Shown here: piece by piece, positions 1 through 7,495 of the stretch
How the letters are laid out: each line of letters begins with the position of its first letter
How positions within the stretch are numbered: position 1 is the first letter of the stretch
Source: DASUME01 sp041179425
GTDB taxonomy: Bacteria; Myxococcota_A; Polyangia; Polyangiales; DASUME01
Length of the DNA stretch: 24,018 bases
Reading direction: 5' to 3'
NCBI GenBank assembly: GCA_041179425.1
Contig: JBEGTL010000054.1
Span: forward strand, 1 to 24,018
Notes under the pieces: model-generated
The model's input: the letters and a program-made list of their open reading frames with translations, nothing else
Database searches by the model: none
Told to the model about the DNA's origin: nothing
Position numbers and translations under genes: made by a program

Positions 1-24
1 AACGTCAACGCCCCCGTGGAATCT

Positions 25-480
25 TTAGGCGCGGAGGTGATCGAGCAACGCCCTTAGGCCCAGGGCGTAGCTGTTGGCGCCGAAGCCGGCGATGGTGCCG
101 ATGCAGACCGCGGCGGTGAGCGAGGTGTGGCGGAAGCTCTCTCGCTTGTGGATGTTGCTGAGGTGGACCTCCACGCAAGGCAGGCCGATGCCGGCGATGG
201 CGTCGCGCAGCGCGACGGAGGTGTGGGTGAGCCCGCCTGGGTTGATCACGACCCCTTGGCAGCTCTCACGCGCCTCGTGCAGCCAGTCGATGAGCTGACC
301 CTCGTGGTTGCTCTGCTTGCTCTCGACGTGCGCTTCCCAGGCCTTGCCGAGCGTGGTGAGGTCGCGGTCGATATCGGCGAGTGTCAGGTGCCCGTAGACT
401 TCGGGCTCGCGTGTGCCGAGCAGGTTGAGGTTGGGTCCGTGCAGGACGAGCACCTGCGTAGCGTCGCGATTCTTGGCCAT
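25..480 (-). CDS. aroQ: Type II 3-dehydroquinate dehydratase
   Basis: Dehydrates 3-dehydroquinate to 3-dehydroshikimate in the cytosolic shikimate pathway. The 151-residue length fits the small dodecameric type II family. The family landmarks are present in order: the N-terminal HGPNLNLLGTREPEVYG block with the flexible-loop Arg and the catalytic Tyr, QSNHEG, the NPGGLTHTSVALRDAI block, and EVHLSNIHKRESFR with its active-site His. I start at ATG 480 (MAKNRD) rather than the in-frame TTG at 492, because ATG is preferred and family homology begins a few residues later. It lies 16 bases after the stop of the Roadblock gene on the same strand, so the two are probably co-transcribed. The gene ends near the window edge but is complete. 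Confidence 0.95.
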   Translation of the reverse strand: MAKNRDATQVLVLHGPNLNLLGTREPEVYGHLTLADIDRDLTTLGKAWEAHVESKQSNHEGQLIDWLHEARESCQGVVINPGGLTHTSVALRDAIAGIGLPCVEVHLSNIHKRESFRHTSLTAAVCIGTIAGFGANSYALGLRALLDHLRA

Positions 481-496
481 GGCTGGGCTCAATAAC

Positions 497-856
497 TCAG
501 ACCAGCTCGTCGAGCAGCTTTGGCGTGAGGGTGCGCAAGAGAAAGCGCCCCTTGCCCGTGTTGCCGTGGGTATTGAGCGTCAGCGCGACGAAATACTCGT
601 GGTTGAGCAGGCGGATGACCGTGGTGAGGCGGTCGGCCTGGATGGAGATCTCGCGCGTGATCCCGGCGTCGATCGCCTCGGCGGCCGCGGTGATCTGCGA
701 GAGCACCACGCTGTACTCCATGCCGATGGTCTCGACATCGAGCTCGCTGCCGGCGCGCAGGTACTGCTCTACCGGGATGCCGTCGAAGCCCATGAGCAGA
801 CCCGCGATGCTGCCGTCGGTTCGCTCGACCACTTCACGCAACACGTCCTTGAACAT
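497..856 (-). CDS. Roadblock/LC7 domain protein (MglB-like fold)
   Basis: A 119-residue single-domain protein with the Roadblock/LC7 pattern: an N-terminal helix (FKDVLREVVERTDGSIAGLL), a first beta strand with G-x-x-G-I-P-V, a long central helix (SVVLSQITAAAEAIDAG) and a C-terminal strand/helix ending LLRTLTPKLLDEL. In Myxococcota this family includes MglB, the GTPase-activating partner of MglA in polarity and motility, and several small-GTPase partners of unknown role. No MglA-like GTPase is adjacent here, so a polarity role is only a possibility. A strong Shine-Dalgarno (GAGGTGA) sits 7 bases before ATG 856, which fixes the start. It is followed closely by aroQ, which has no obvious functional link. 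Confidence 0.8.
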   Translation of the reverse strand: MFKDVLREVVERTDGSIAGLLMGFDGIPVEQYLRAGSELDVETIGMEYSVVLSQITAAAEAIDAGITREISIQADRLTTVIRLLNHEYFVALTLNTHGNTGKGRFLLRTLTPKLLDELV

Positions 857-959
857 GGCTTCATCACCTCATTGACCACGCCAGGTCGTCAAGATCTCGT
901 TTCGGGGCGTACACCAGGGCTCGGACGGCTCGAACCCGAGCTTTGTGCCGCACACACGC

Positions 960-987
960 TTGACACATGGAGGATGGCAACTAGAGT
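960..987 (+). promoter_or_regulatory. Predicted sigma-70 promoter for tRNA-Leu
   Basis: A perfect -35 hexamer TTGACA at 960-965 is followed after 16 bases by TAGAGT (982-987, 4 of 6 to TATAAT). This places transcription start near 994, about 30 bases before the mature tRNA, a usual distance for a tRNA gene. It is prediction from hexamers only. Confidence 0.55.
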
Positions 988-1024
988 GGCGGCCAACTGT
1001 GACTCCGGCTTGCTGGGGCGGCAG

Positions 1025-1106
1025 GCAGAAGTGGCGGAATTGGCATACGCGCCAGACTAAGGATCTGGTGGGGCAACCCGTGGAGGTTCGAGTCCTCTCT
1101 TCTGCA
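1025..1106 (+). tRNA. tRNA-Leu (anticodon AAG)
   Basis: An 82-nt class II tRNA. The acceptor stem GCAGAAG/CTTCTGC (1025-1031 / 1099-1105) is perfectly paired, with discriminator A at 1106 as expected for Leu. The D arm contains GG in the loop, and the anticodon stem CCAGA/TCTGG (1052-1056 / 1064-1068) encloses the loop CTAAGGA. U33 is at 1058, so the anticodon is AAG at 1059-1061, with G37. A long variable arm (TGGGGCAACCCGT) and a T arm with TTCGAGT follow. CCA is not encoded. Leu identity agrees with the long variable arm, A73 and the anticodon. The A34 wobble base is unusual, since GAG is the commoner bacterial anticodon for the CUY box. It lies between a promoter and a strong terminator as a single-gene unit. 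Confidence 0.93.
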
Positions 1107-1113
1107 CAACATG

Positions 1114-1148
1114 GGGCGATCGCTAACGCGGTCGCCCTTTGTGCTTTT
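1114..1148 (+). terminator. Intrinsic terminator after tRNA-Leu
   Basis: A 10-bp stem GGGCGATCGC / GCGGTCGCCC (1114-1123 / 1128-1137, one U-G wobble) with a TAAC loop, followed by TTTGTGCTTTT. It starts 8 bases after the tRNA and is a classic rho-independent terminator. It also lies just beyond the 3' end of the minus-strand PHA-system gene and could stop transcription from that side. Confidence 0.88.
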
Positions 1149-1176
1149 AAGGGCCGGCGCTCGCGCGGGCTCGATC

Positions 1177-1485
1177 TCAAGCCGTAGGCAGAGAAGCAAG
1201 AGCAGCGGCAGGGTCCATGTACTGCCCAAGCTTCTTTGCGATGTACGCCTTCGCTGGCGACCGCCACAGCAACCCCGGATCGGGCCCGGTCACCTCGATC
1301 TTGTCGGCGAGCACCTTCACCGAAGCCTCGATGCCTACGACCATGTACTTGCCGCGCAGCCGGAAGGCCTCGTCCGAGGCCCACTCGATGGTCATGCCGT
1401 GGCGGTTTTGGAGGTAATCGGCCAAGGCCTTGGCGCGCGCCTTGGCTTCGTCGTGGGCGAACGGGTGTTTGTGCTGGATTTCCAA
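1177..1485 (-). CDS. Polyhydroxyalkanoic acid system family protein
   Basis: A 102-residue cytosolic protein that matches the small PHA_gran_rgn-type family. It has an N-terminal HPF-x-H-DEAKARAKALADYLQ helix, then WASDEAFRLRGKYMVVGIEASVKVLADKIEV (alternating strands typical of the family) and a C-terminal LLWRSPAKAYIAKKLGQYMDP helix. The family is found with polyhydroxyalkanoate granules, but its biochemical role is not settled. It is the last gene of a minus-strand set, 9 bases after the SCP2-like gene, which suggests a shared role in handling lipid or polyester. The start is ATG 1485. Confidence 0.75.
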   Translation of the reverse strand: MEIQHKHPFAHDEAKARAKALADYLQNRHGMTIEWASDEAFRLRGKYMVVGIEASVKVLADKIEVTGPDPGLLWRSPAKAYIAKKLGQYMDPAAALASLPTA

Positions 1486-1494
1486 GACGACCTC

Positions 1495-1968
1495 TCAGTG
1501 AATCGACATGACGTTCGAGAGCCGGTGGGCGAGCAGGAGGTGCGAGCCGAGGCCGGTGATGCGCAGCTGCCGCGAGACGAGAGCACGCGCGAGCGCGCGT
1601 GCGACGTCGGAGCGGACATCGGGCAAGAACTTGAAGCGTGGATTGGGCGGCAGGCGCGAGAGGTCGATCAGGTTCTCGCTCGAGCCGCGGATCACCAGGT
1701 CGGGGATGCCGAACAAGCCGTTGTGCACGCGCAGCTGCCCGCCGCGAAAGTGCAGGGTGATGGTCTGCTCGGCGTCTTCGGCGACCAGGGCAACACGCCC
1801 CTGCATGGCCGCGAAGTCGGCGCGCTTGTGCGGGTGGTCGCTGAGGTTTTGGCGGATCAGCTCTGCCATCATCGCGGCAAAGGCGCTGTCGTCGGCAGAG
1901 CTCGCGAGCTCGATGACGGGGCTGTCGAGGTGCGCATTCGGGCGCGTGAGCGGAGATGGATCGCTCAC
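1495..1968 (-). CDS. SCP2-like sterol/lipid-binding domain protein
   Basis: A 157-residue protein of which about the last 105 residues look like an SCP2 domain: MQGRVALVAED..TITLHFRGGQLRVHNG, then IPDLVIRGSSENLIDLSRLP and a C-terminal LRITGLGSHLLLAHRLSNVMS. SCP2 domains bind hydrophobic ligands such as fatty acyl chains. There is no signal peptide or membrane segment. I use GTG 1968, two bases after the stop of the upstream SCP2 gene, which implies translational coupling. The reading frame stays open much further upstream, but that part overlaps other genes and reads as non-coding. The pairing with a second SCP2-like protein and a PHA-system protein is the main clue to function. Confidence 0.65.
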   Translation of the reverse strand: MSDPSPLTRPNAHLDSPVIELASSADDSAFAAMMAELIRQNLSDHPHKRADFAAMQGRVALVAEDAEQTITLHFRGGQLRVHNGLFGIPDLVIRGSSENLIDLSRLPPNPRFKFLPDVRSDVARALARALVSRQLRITGLGSHLLLAHRLSNVMSIH

Positions 1969-1970
1969 GT

Positions 1971-2396
1971 TCAGCTCAGGAACTGCGTCTCGATGAGCTT
2001 GGCGCTGAGCACGAGCTGTTTGCTGCCCTCGACGTCGCGAATTATGGTCGGCAGGTGGCCCTTGGCGAGCCGCAGCTGGCCTTGGAGCATCGCCTTGATG
2101 GGGTCGATCTGACCGCTGATCACCGACTTCCACTGGGCGTAGCTGGCTTCGATGACGAAGGGTGTGCTGGCCAGCGCCGCGGGGTCGGTGGCGTACTCGA
2201 CGCCACGACACACGCCGTGCTCCAGGTCGAGGATGATCGCCTGCGGGCCTTCGATGCCGAGGGCGGCGTCCGGCTTGCACACGAACGCGATGGCGCCCTG
2301 GTCCCAGCCGGCCGCGCTCTTTTTGTAGAGGGCGTTGGCGTTGATGGCATCGCAGTACGCGCGCGCCCAGTCTGCCGAGGGAAACACGAGAGGCAT
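1971..2396 (-). CDS. SCP2 sterol-binding domain protein
   Basis: A 141-residue single SCP2-type domain. The start MPLVFPSADWARAYCDAINAN matches the usual family opening (M-P-x-V-F-x-S-x-x-W). Further on, AIILDLEHGVCRG..YATDPAALASTPFVIEASYAQWKSVISGQIDPIKAMLQGQLRLAKGHLPTIIRDVEGSKQLV is the ligand-binding core and C-terminal helix. I choose ATG 2396 because of that opening; an in-frame start at 2438 would leave almost no space before the divergent pgeF. It is first of three minus-strand genes (SCP2, SCP2-like, PHA-system). Likely cytosolic lipid carriage; the ligand is unknown. Confidence 0.82.
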   Translation of the reverse strand: MPLVFPSADWARAYCDAINANALYKKSAAGWDQGAIAFVCKPDAALGIEGPQAIILDLEHGVCRGVEYATDPAALASTPFVIEASYAQWKSVISGQIDPIKAMLQGQLRLAKGHLPTIIRDVEGSKQLVLSAKLIETQFLS

Positions 2397-2440
2397 AGGC
2401 CAGGCTTCGTATCGCGCACGCCCGTGGTAGACAAGCACGC

Positions 2441-3280
2441 GTGTCGCTATCTCTGCGCTCGGAGCTCCTGACGGGGCTGGGTTTTCGCCACGGTTTCTCG
2501 CTGCGCGCAGCGGGCGTCAGCAGAGCGCCGTACCACTCGCTCAACCTGGGTCGCACAGTGGGCGACGACCCGCTACGAGTGACACAAAACCTGCAGCTGT
2601 TCGCGAACGACGTGGGCTACGCCGCGGAGCACCTGTACGAGGTGACCCAGGTACACGGCGCGCGCGTTGCGCACGTCGACCCGACCGTCGCGCCCGAGGC
2701 CTTTCGTACGCGCGAGGCCGACGCGCTGGTGAGCGGGGGCACGCTTCGTTCAGGCGCCGATCTGCGCTCGCGCGCGGAGGCACCGCGCGCTTCGACGGGC
2801 GCGCGGGCTTCGGTCGCCTACCCGGTCGGCATCAAGGTCGCGGACTGCGTCGCGGTGCTGCTGGCCGACCCCGAGACCGGCGCGGTCGCCGCCGCGCACG
2901 CGGGCTGGCGTGGGGTCGTGGCCGACGTGGTCGGTGCGACGGTGAGGGAACTCGGCGAGCGGCACGGCGCCCCCTCGCCGCGGCTGGTCGCGGCCGTGTT
3001 TCCTTGTATTGGCGTGTCCGCATTCGAGGTCGGCGACGAGGTCGCGGCCCAGCTCGAGGCGGCCGCGGGCAGCGCCTCGGTCGTCTCGCGCGGTGCCGAC
3101 AAGCCCCACGTCGATCTGGCGCTCGCCACGCGCCTTTTGTTGACGCGGGCAGGGCTGCTCGACGCTCGCGTCGAGACCGTGATCGGCTGCACGTTTTCAG
3201 AGCCATCGCGCTTTTTTTCGTACCGCCGCGACCAGGGCGTGACGGGTCGGCACCTAGCCGCAATTGTACCAAGGTGCTAA
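2441..3280 (+). CDS. pgeF: Peptidoglycan editing factor / polyphenol oxidase family (YfiH, DUF152)
   Basis: Member of the PgeF/YfiH (Cu-oxidase_4) family, variously described as a laccase-like or purine-nucleoside-processing enzyme and as an editor that keeps L-Ser out of the peptidoglycan stem peptide. Diagnostic motifs are VTQVHGARV, KVADCVAVLLADPETGAVAAAHAGWRG with the metal-binding Cys and His, FPCIG..FEVGDEV and the C-terminal SRFFSYRRDQGVTGRHLAAI. The 279-residue length is a little above the usual 240-260. The extra residues lie about 102-125, an Ala/Arg-rich stretch before the ADC motif. The start is GTG 2441 with no clear Shine-Dalgarno. It is divergent from the SCP2 gene and first of a plus-strand run. 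Confidence 0.9.
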   Translation: MSLSLRSELLTGLGFRHGFSLRAAGVSRAPYHSLNLGRTVGDDPLRVTQNLQLFANDVGYAAEHLYEVTQVHGARVAHVDPTVAPEAFRTREADALVSGGTLRSGADLRSRAEAPRASTGARASVAYPVGIKVADCVAVLLADPETGAVAAAHAGWRGVVADVVGATVRELGERHGAPSPRLVAAVFPCIGVSAFEVGDEVAAQLEAAAGSASVVSRGADKPHVDLALATRLLLTRAGLLDARVETVIGCTFSEPSRFFSYRRDQGVTGRHLAAIVPRC

Positions 3281-3369
3281 GCAGCGAGCCGCGCTGACGC
3301 GCATCGACTTTGCCGCGCCGAGTCGACGACGCGCGGCAGGGCAGACCTCGCACGGGAGCAGACGACAGC

Positions 3370-4209
<840 letters not shown>

Positions 4210-4224
4210 CGCGGACCGCTCGCG

Positions 4225-5502
4225 ATGAACTACCGCGAGTGCATCGAGTACCTGTACGGGCTCGAGTCGCGTGGCATCTCGCCCGGCCTGTCACGCGTGC
4301 AAAAGGCGCTCGCGCTGCGCGGAAACCCTGAGCTCGCGTACCCGTGCATCTTGGTGGCGGGCACCAACGGCAAGGGCAGCGTCGCGGCCAGCTTGGCGTC
4401 CGTGCTCGGCGCGGGTGGGCACAAGGTGGGGCTGTACACGTCGCCCCATCTGCACCGCCTGGTCGAGCGCTTTCAGATCGCGGGCAAGCCCGTCTCCGAG
4501 CGGGCACTCACGCGGCAGGTCAACGCGCTGCGTTCGTTCGTCGAGAGCGAGGGCACGCCACGACTCACGTTCTTCGAGCTGAACACCGTGCTCGCGTTCG
4601 AGCTGTTTCGCGCAGCGCGCTGCGACGTGGTGGTGCTCGAGGTGGGGCTCGGAGGTCGGCTCGACGCCACCAACGTGGTGACTCCGCTGGTCAGCGTGAT
4701 CACCAGCATCGCGCTCGACCACACCGATCGGCTGGGTCCCACGCTTCGGCACGTGGCGCGTGAGAAAGCGGGCATCATCAAGCCCTCGGTCCCCGTCGTC
4801 GTCGGTACACGCGAGCCCTTGCCACTGCGCACGATTCGAGCGCGTGCCAAGCGGCTCGGGGCGCCGCTGCTCGCGATCGATCACGAGTTCGTCGTCGTTG
4901 CCGAGGGCGAGCAGCGAACGGTCACGCTGGGAGAGCGCCACATCGAAGCGCTGCGCACGCCGCTGCTCGGCGCCTACCAGGCCGACAACCTGGCGTGCAC
5001 CGTCGCGGCGCTGTCGCTGCTTCCCGAGCGCTTCTCCGTGCCCGAACGCGCGCTTCGGCGAGGCCTCTCGCGCGTACGCTGGCCTGGTCGTCTAGAGCTG
5101 CTCCCGGGTGCACCCGACGTGCTGTGCGACGCGGCGCACAACCCACACGCGGCGCATGCGCTGGCCGATCATCTCGCGCGCATCCGCGGCGACTACACGC
5201 GCACGGTGCTCTTGTTCGGCGCCATGCGCGACAAGGACCACGCGCTCATGCTCGACCTGCTGCGGCCCCACTGCGATGCGTCGATCTTTTCGCGCGCGCA
5301 CACGCCACGTGCCGAGTCGGCAGAAGTGCTCGCCGATCGGTACGGAGGCGAGGCCATCGAGCGTGTGCCTGCGGCTTTGGCTCGAGCGCGCAAGCTCGCT
5401 GGCAAGCGTGGGCTCATTATCGCGTGCGGCTCGATTTTTTTGATGGCCGAAGTCCGGGCGCGCGTGCTCGGCGTGCGCGCCGATCCTTCGATCGCGCTGT
5501 AA
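4225..5502 (+). CDS. folC: Dihydrofolate synthase / folylpolyglutamate synthase
   Basis: An ATP-dependent Mur-ligase-family enzyme that adds glutamate to dihydropteroate and then to tetrahydrofolates. It is 425 residues, normal for FolC. The P-loop GTNGKGSVAASL lies near residue 47-58, followed by YTSPHLHRLVERFQI, the VLEVGLGGRLDATNVV block, SIALDHTDRLGPTLRHVAREKAGIIK, then WPGRLELLP and DAAHNPHAAHAL at the linker to the C-terminal Rossmann-like domain. It starts at ATG 4225, 15 bases after accD, and probably shares its transcript. The DHFS/FPGS bifunctional assignment is from family knowledge; the sequence alone does not separate the two activities. Confidence 0.95.
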   Translation: MNYRECIEYLYGLESRGISPGLSRVQKALALRGNPELAYPCILVAGTNGKGSVAASLASVLGAGGHKVGLYTSPHLHRLVERFQIAGKPVSERALTRQVNALRSFVESEGTPRLTFFELNTVLAFELFRAARCDVVVLEVGLGGRLDATNVVTPLVSVITSIALDHTDRLGPTLRHVAREKAGIIKPSVPVVVGTREPLPLRTIRARAKRLGAPLLAIDHEFVVVAEGEQRTVTLGERHIEALRTPLLGAYQADNLACTVAALSLLPERFSVPERALRRGLSRVRWPGRLELLPGAPDVLCDAAHNPHAAHALADHLARIRGDYTRTVLLFGAMRDKDHALMLDLLRPHCDASIFSRAHTPRAESAEVLADRYGGEAIERVPAALARARKLAGKRGLIIACGSIFLMAEVRARVLGVRADPSIAL

Positions 5503-5545
5503 GACATCGCTGGCCTCGCGCGCGACAACTGGTCACGCTTGGTGG

Positions 5546-6397
5546 ATGTCGAACTCTTCTGTGGAGCGTGCGCTGAGCGGCAAGCGGGTGGCCATCTTCG
5601 AGACGCGCTTCAAAGACGAGTTCGCCAACCTGGTGCGCAAGCAGGGGGCTGAGCCGCTGATCGGTCCGACCATGGTCGAGGCGCCGCTCACGCTCGGGCC
5701 CGAGCTCCACGCGTTCGCCGACGCGCTGCGCAAGGGGGCGGTCGACGCGCTGCTGGTGCTGACCGGCGTGGGCAATCGCAAGCTGGTCACGCTGCTCGCG
5801 CCGATCATGGACAAAGAAGAGCTGCGCGACCTGTTGGCCAAGATCGTGGTGGTCGCACGTGGACCCAAGGCCGTGAAGGCGCTGCGTGAGCTAGGCATCA
5901 AGCCGCAGGTCGTCGCAGAAGAGCCGCACACCTGGGAGACGCTGCTGGCGGGGCTCACCGCGTACATGCCGCTCGAGGGCAAACGCATCGCGCTGCAGCA
6001 GTACGGCGTCCCGCACGAGCGCCTCACACGCGCGCTCGAAGACGCGCGCGCCGAGGTGCTGCAGGTCCCGGTCTACCGCTGGCAGCTGCCCGACGACATC
6101 GCACCGCTCGAGCACGTCATCGACGAGATCTGTAAGGGTAGTGTCGACGTCATCTTGTTTACCTCGGGGCCGCAGGCGGGCGTGTTGGTCGAGGTGGCAG
6201 GGCGGCGCGGCGTGGAGGCGACCCTGCGCGCGGCGTTGACCCGGATGGCGGTCGGCTCGGTGGGGCCCAGCTGCACGGAGGCCCTGAAGAACCTCGAGCT
6301 CGAGCCCGACTTCGAGCCCGAGCACAGCAAGATGGGTCACTTGGTGCTCGAGGCGGCCCGCAAGGTCACCGAAGTTCTGGCCAGAAAGCGGGCGTGA
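5546..6397 (+). CDS. hemD: Uroporphyrinogen-III synthase
   Basis: Closes and isomerises hydroxymethylbilane to uroporphyrinogen III. The 283-residue protein has the two-lobed HemD layout: GKRVAIFETRFKDEFANLVRKQGAEPLIGPTM at the N-terminus, WETLLAGL..LEGKRIALQQYG at the lobe change, and the family-typical VDVILFTSGPQAGVLVEVA followed by VGSVGPSCTEALKNLELEPDFEPEHSKMGHLVLEA. Sequence in HemD is poorly conserved, so the neighbours help: hemE and a protoporphyrinogen oxidase follow directly. The start ATG 5546 has no strong Shine-Dalgarno. Confidence 0.92.
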   Translation: MSNSSVERALSGKRVAIFETRFKDEFANLVRKQGAEPLIGPTMVEAPLTLGPELHAFADALRKGAVDALLVLTGVGNRKLVTLLAPIMDKEELRDLLAKIVVVARGPKAVKALRELGIKPQVVAEEPHTWETLLAGLTAYMPLEGKRIALQQYGVPHERLTRALEDARAEVLQVPVYRWQLPDDIAPLEHVIDEICKGSVDVILFTSGPQAGVLVEVAGRRGVEATLRAALTRMAVGSVGPSCTEALKNLELEPDFEPEHSKMGHLVLEAARKVTEVLARKRA

Positions 6398-6457
6398 GGC
6401 GCGGTTTGTCGGGCGCCCTAGGAAGAAGGCGGCTCCGTACGCTATAGAGAGTGCGCG

Positions 6458-7492
6458 ATGAGCGCCTTCCTACAAGCCTGCCGCGGCGAGCCCAGCTCCC
6501 ACACCCCCATCTGGTTGATGCGACAGGCGGGTCGATACCAGCCTGAATATCGCGCCATTCGCGCCAAGGTCAGCTTCGTCGAGCTGTGCAAGCGGCCCGA
6601 CCTGGCCACCGAGGTCACGCTGCTGCCGGTCAGTCAGCTGGGCGTCGATGCGGCCATCCTGTTCGCCGACATCCTGCTCATCCTCGAGCCGCTCGGCATC
6701 GGCTTCGAGTTCACCAAAAACGATGGTCCACACATCGCCAAGCCCGTGCGCACGGTGGCCGACATCGATGCCGTGTCCGGCGAGATCCACGCCAAAGACT
6801 CGCTCGGCTACGTGATGCAGACGGTCAAGCAAGTGCGAGCTGGGCTGCCCAAAGAGGTGCCGTTGATCGGCTTCTCGGGCGCGCCGTTCACGCTCGCCTC
6901 GTACGCCATCGAGGGCGGGGGCTCGCGCGACTACAAAGAGACGAAGCAGCTCATGTACAGCGACGAGGGCGCCTGGAACGCGCTGATGTACAAGCTGACC
7001 AGCGCGGTCATCGACTACCTCAACGCGCAGGTCGTGGCTGGCGCCGATGCCCTGCAGGTGTTCGACAGCTGGATCGGGGCCCTCTCGCCGAGCGACTACC
7101 ACCGCTACGTGCAGCCACACATGAAGCGCCTGTTTGCGGCGCTCGACCGCAGCGTGCCGCACATCCACTTCGGCACCGGTACGGCGACGCTCCTCGAGCA
7201 ACAGCTCGCTGCGGGTGGCGACGTGATCGGCTTCGACTGGCGCGTGGAGCTCGGTCCCACGTGGCAAAAGCTGGGGGCCAAGGCGGTCCAGGGCAACCTC
7301 GACCCGTACTCGCTGCTCGCGCCCAGGGACGAGCTCAAGCGGCGCGCCAGCGACGTGCTCGCCTCCGCCAACGGACGGCCCGGCCACATCTTCAACCTGG
7401 GCCACGGCATCTTCCCCGAAGCCAGCGTCGATCAAGTGCGCGCGTTGGTGGACCACGTACACGAGACCAGCCAGCGTTCGACCGGAGCCTGA
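6458..7492 (+). CDS. hemE: Uroporphyrinogen decarboxylase
   Basis: Decarboxylates the four acetate side chains of uroporphyrinogen III to give coproporphyrinogen III. The 344-residue protein carries the signature PIWLMRQAGRYQPEYRAIR near residue 18, the substrate-binding FADILLILEPLG with its Asp, GFSGAPFTLASYAIEGGGS, VFDSWIGALSP, and HFGTGTATLLE..GFDWRVEL. All are intact. A TATAGA sequence (6443-6448) lies 9 bases before the ATG and could be the -10 of an internal promoter giving a nearly leaderless message, but I see no convincing -35. It sits between hemD and hemY. Confidence 0.97.
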   Translation: MSAFLQACRGEPSSHTPIWLMRQAGRYQPEYRAIRAKVSFVELCKRPDLATEVTLLPVSQLGVDAAILFADILLILEPLGIGFEFTKNDGPHIAKPVRTVADIDAVSGEIHAKDSLGYVMQTVKQVRAGLPKEVPLIGFSGAPFTLASYAIEGGGSRDYKETKQLMYSDEGAWNALMYKLTSAVIDYLNAQVVAGADALQVFDSWIGALSPSDYHRYVQPHMKRLFAALDRSVPHIHFGTGTATLLEQQLAAGGDVIGFDWRVELGPTWQKLGAKAVQGNLDPYSLLAPRDELKRRASDVLASANGRPGHIFNLGHGIFPEASVDQVRALVDHVHETSQRSTGA

Positions 7493-7495
7493 CCT

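Noticed and set aside
1111..2112. Plus-strand open frame of 333 aa across the SCP2-like and PHA-system genes
   Set aside because: It begins inside the tRNA terminator and runs antisense to three coupled genes with family-like sequence.
6470..7462. Minus-strand open frame of 330 aa opposite hemE
   Set aside because: hemE is unmistakable on the plus strand, and the antisense frame has no recognisable domain.
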